From: 66-474 sp035249175
Lineage (GTDB): Bacteria; Pseudomonadota; Gammaproteobacteria; Xanthomonadales; Rhodanobacteraceae
Direction of reading: 5' to 3'
Length of the DNA stretch: 13,080 bases
NCBI GenBank assembly: GCA_035249175.1
Contig: DATFGT010000109.1
Coordinates: forward strand, 1 to 13,080
Position 1 is the stretch's first letter. The number at the start of each line of letters is the position of its first letter. A program made the translations under genes and the position numbers. Below, piece by piece: positions 13,057 through 13,080 of this stretch. A model generated the notes under the pieces. That model did not search any database and had not been told where the DNA came from. It saw nothing but the letters and a program-made list of their open reading frames with translations.

Positions 13057-13080
13057 GGCCGCTCCAGTACCAGCAGTCAC

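Noticed and set aside
1..13080. CRISPR arrays, tRNA/rRNA genes, integrases, toxin-antitoxin or defence genes
   Set aside because: None were seen. The window is almost entirely flagellar genes with short gaps, and no regularly spaced repeats or mobile-element enzymes were found.

Overview
The window is a GC-rich flagellar gene cluster from a gammaproteobacterium. Gene content, FliA- and RpoN-type promoter motifs, and a dispersed palindrome of the 'cgtcattcccgcg' type point to Xanthomonadales/Lysobacterales, possibly Rhodanobacteraceae. That placement is inferred, because no rRNA or phylogenetic marker is present.

Layout. Positions 1-101 hold the last 32 codons of a flagellin gene (fliC), closed by a strong intrinsic terminator (153-181). 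A consensus FliA (sigma-28) promoter (192-218) then precedes an unrecognised 178-residue gene (335-871). Its last 25 residues resemble the flagellin C-terminus. Convergent to it lies fliE on the minus strand (1039-1362). fliE is divergent from a long plus-strand run: fliF-fliG-fliH-fliI-(structured spacer)-fliJ-fliK, then a probable terminator, then fliL-fliM-fliN-(palindromic repeat)-fliO-fliP-fliQ-fliR. The window ends 24 bases after fliR.

How the genes work together. FliE joins the MS ring (FliF) to the rod. FliG, FliM and FliN form the switch/C-ring. FliH, FliI and FliJ are the cytoplasmic export ATPase complex. FliK measures hook length and switches export specificity. FliL supports the stators. 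FliO, FliP, FliQ and FliR assemble the membrane export gate. Start/stop overlaps (fliF/G, G/H, H/I, M/N, O/P) indicate translational coupling. A sigma-54-type site (1462-1477) precedes fliF, and a weaker one (8541-8556) follows the fliK terminator. This suggests at least two transcripts, fliFGHIJK and fliLMNOPQR.

Most of the window is a standard flagellar locus. The parts that deserve attention are the FliA-controlled protein with the flagellin-like tail, the 199-bp insertion-like structured segment between fliI and fliJ, the palindromic repeat forming the leader of fliO, and the fliF leader with its short coupled upstream ORF.
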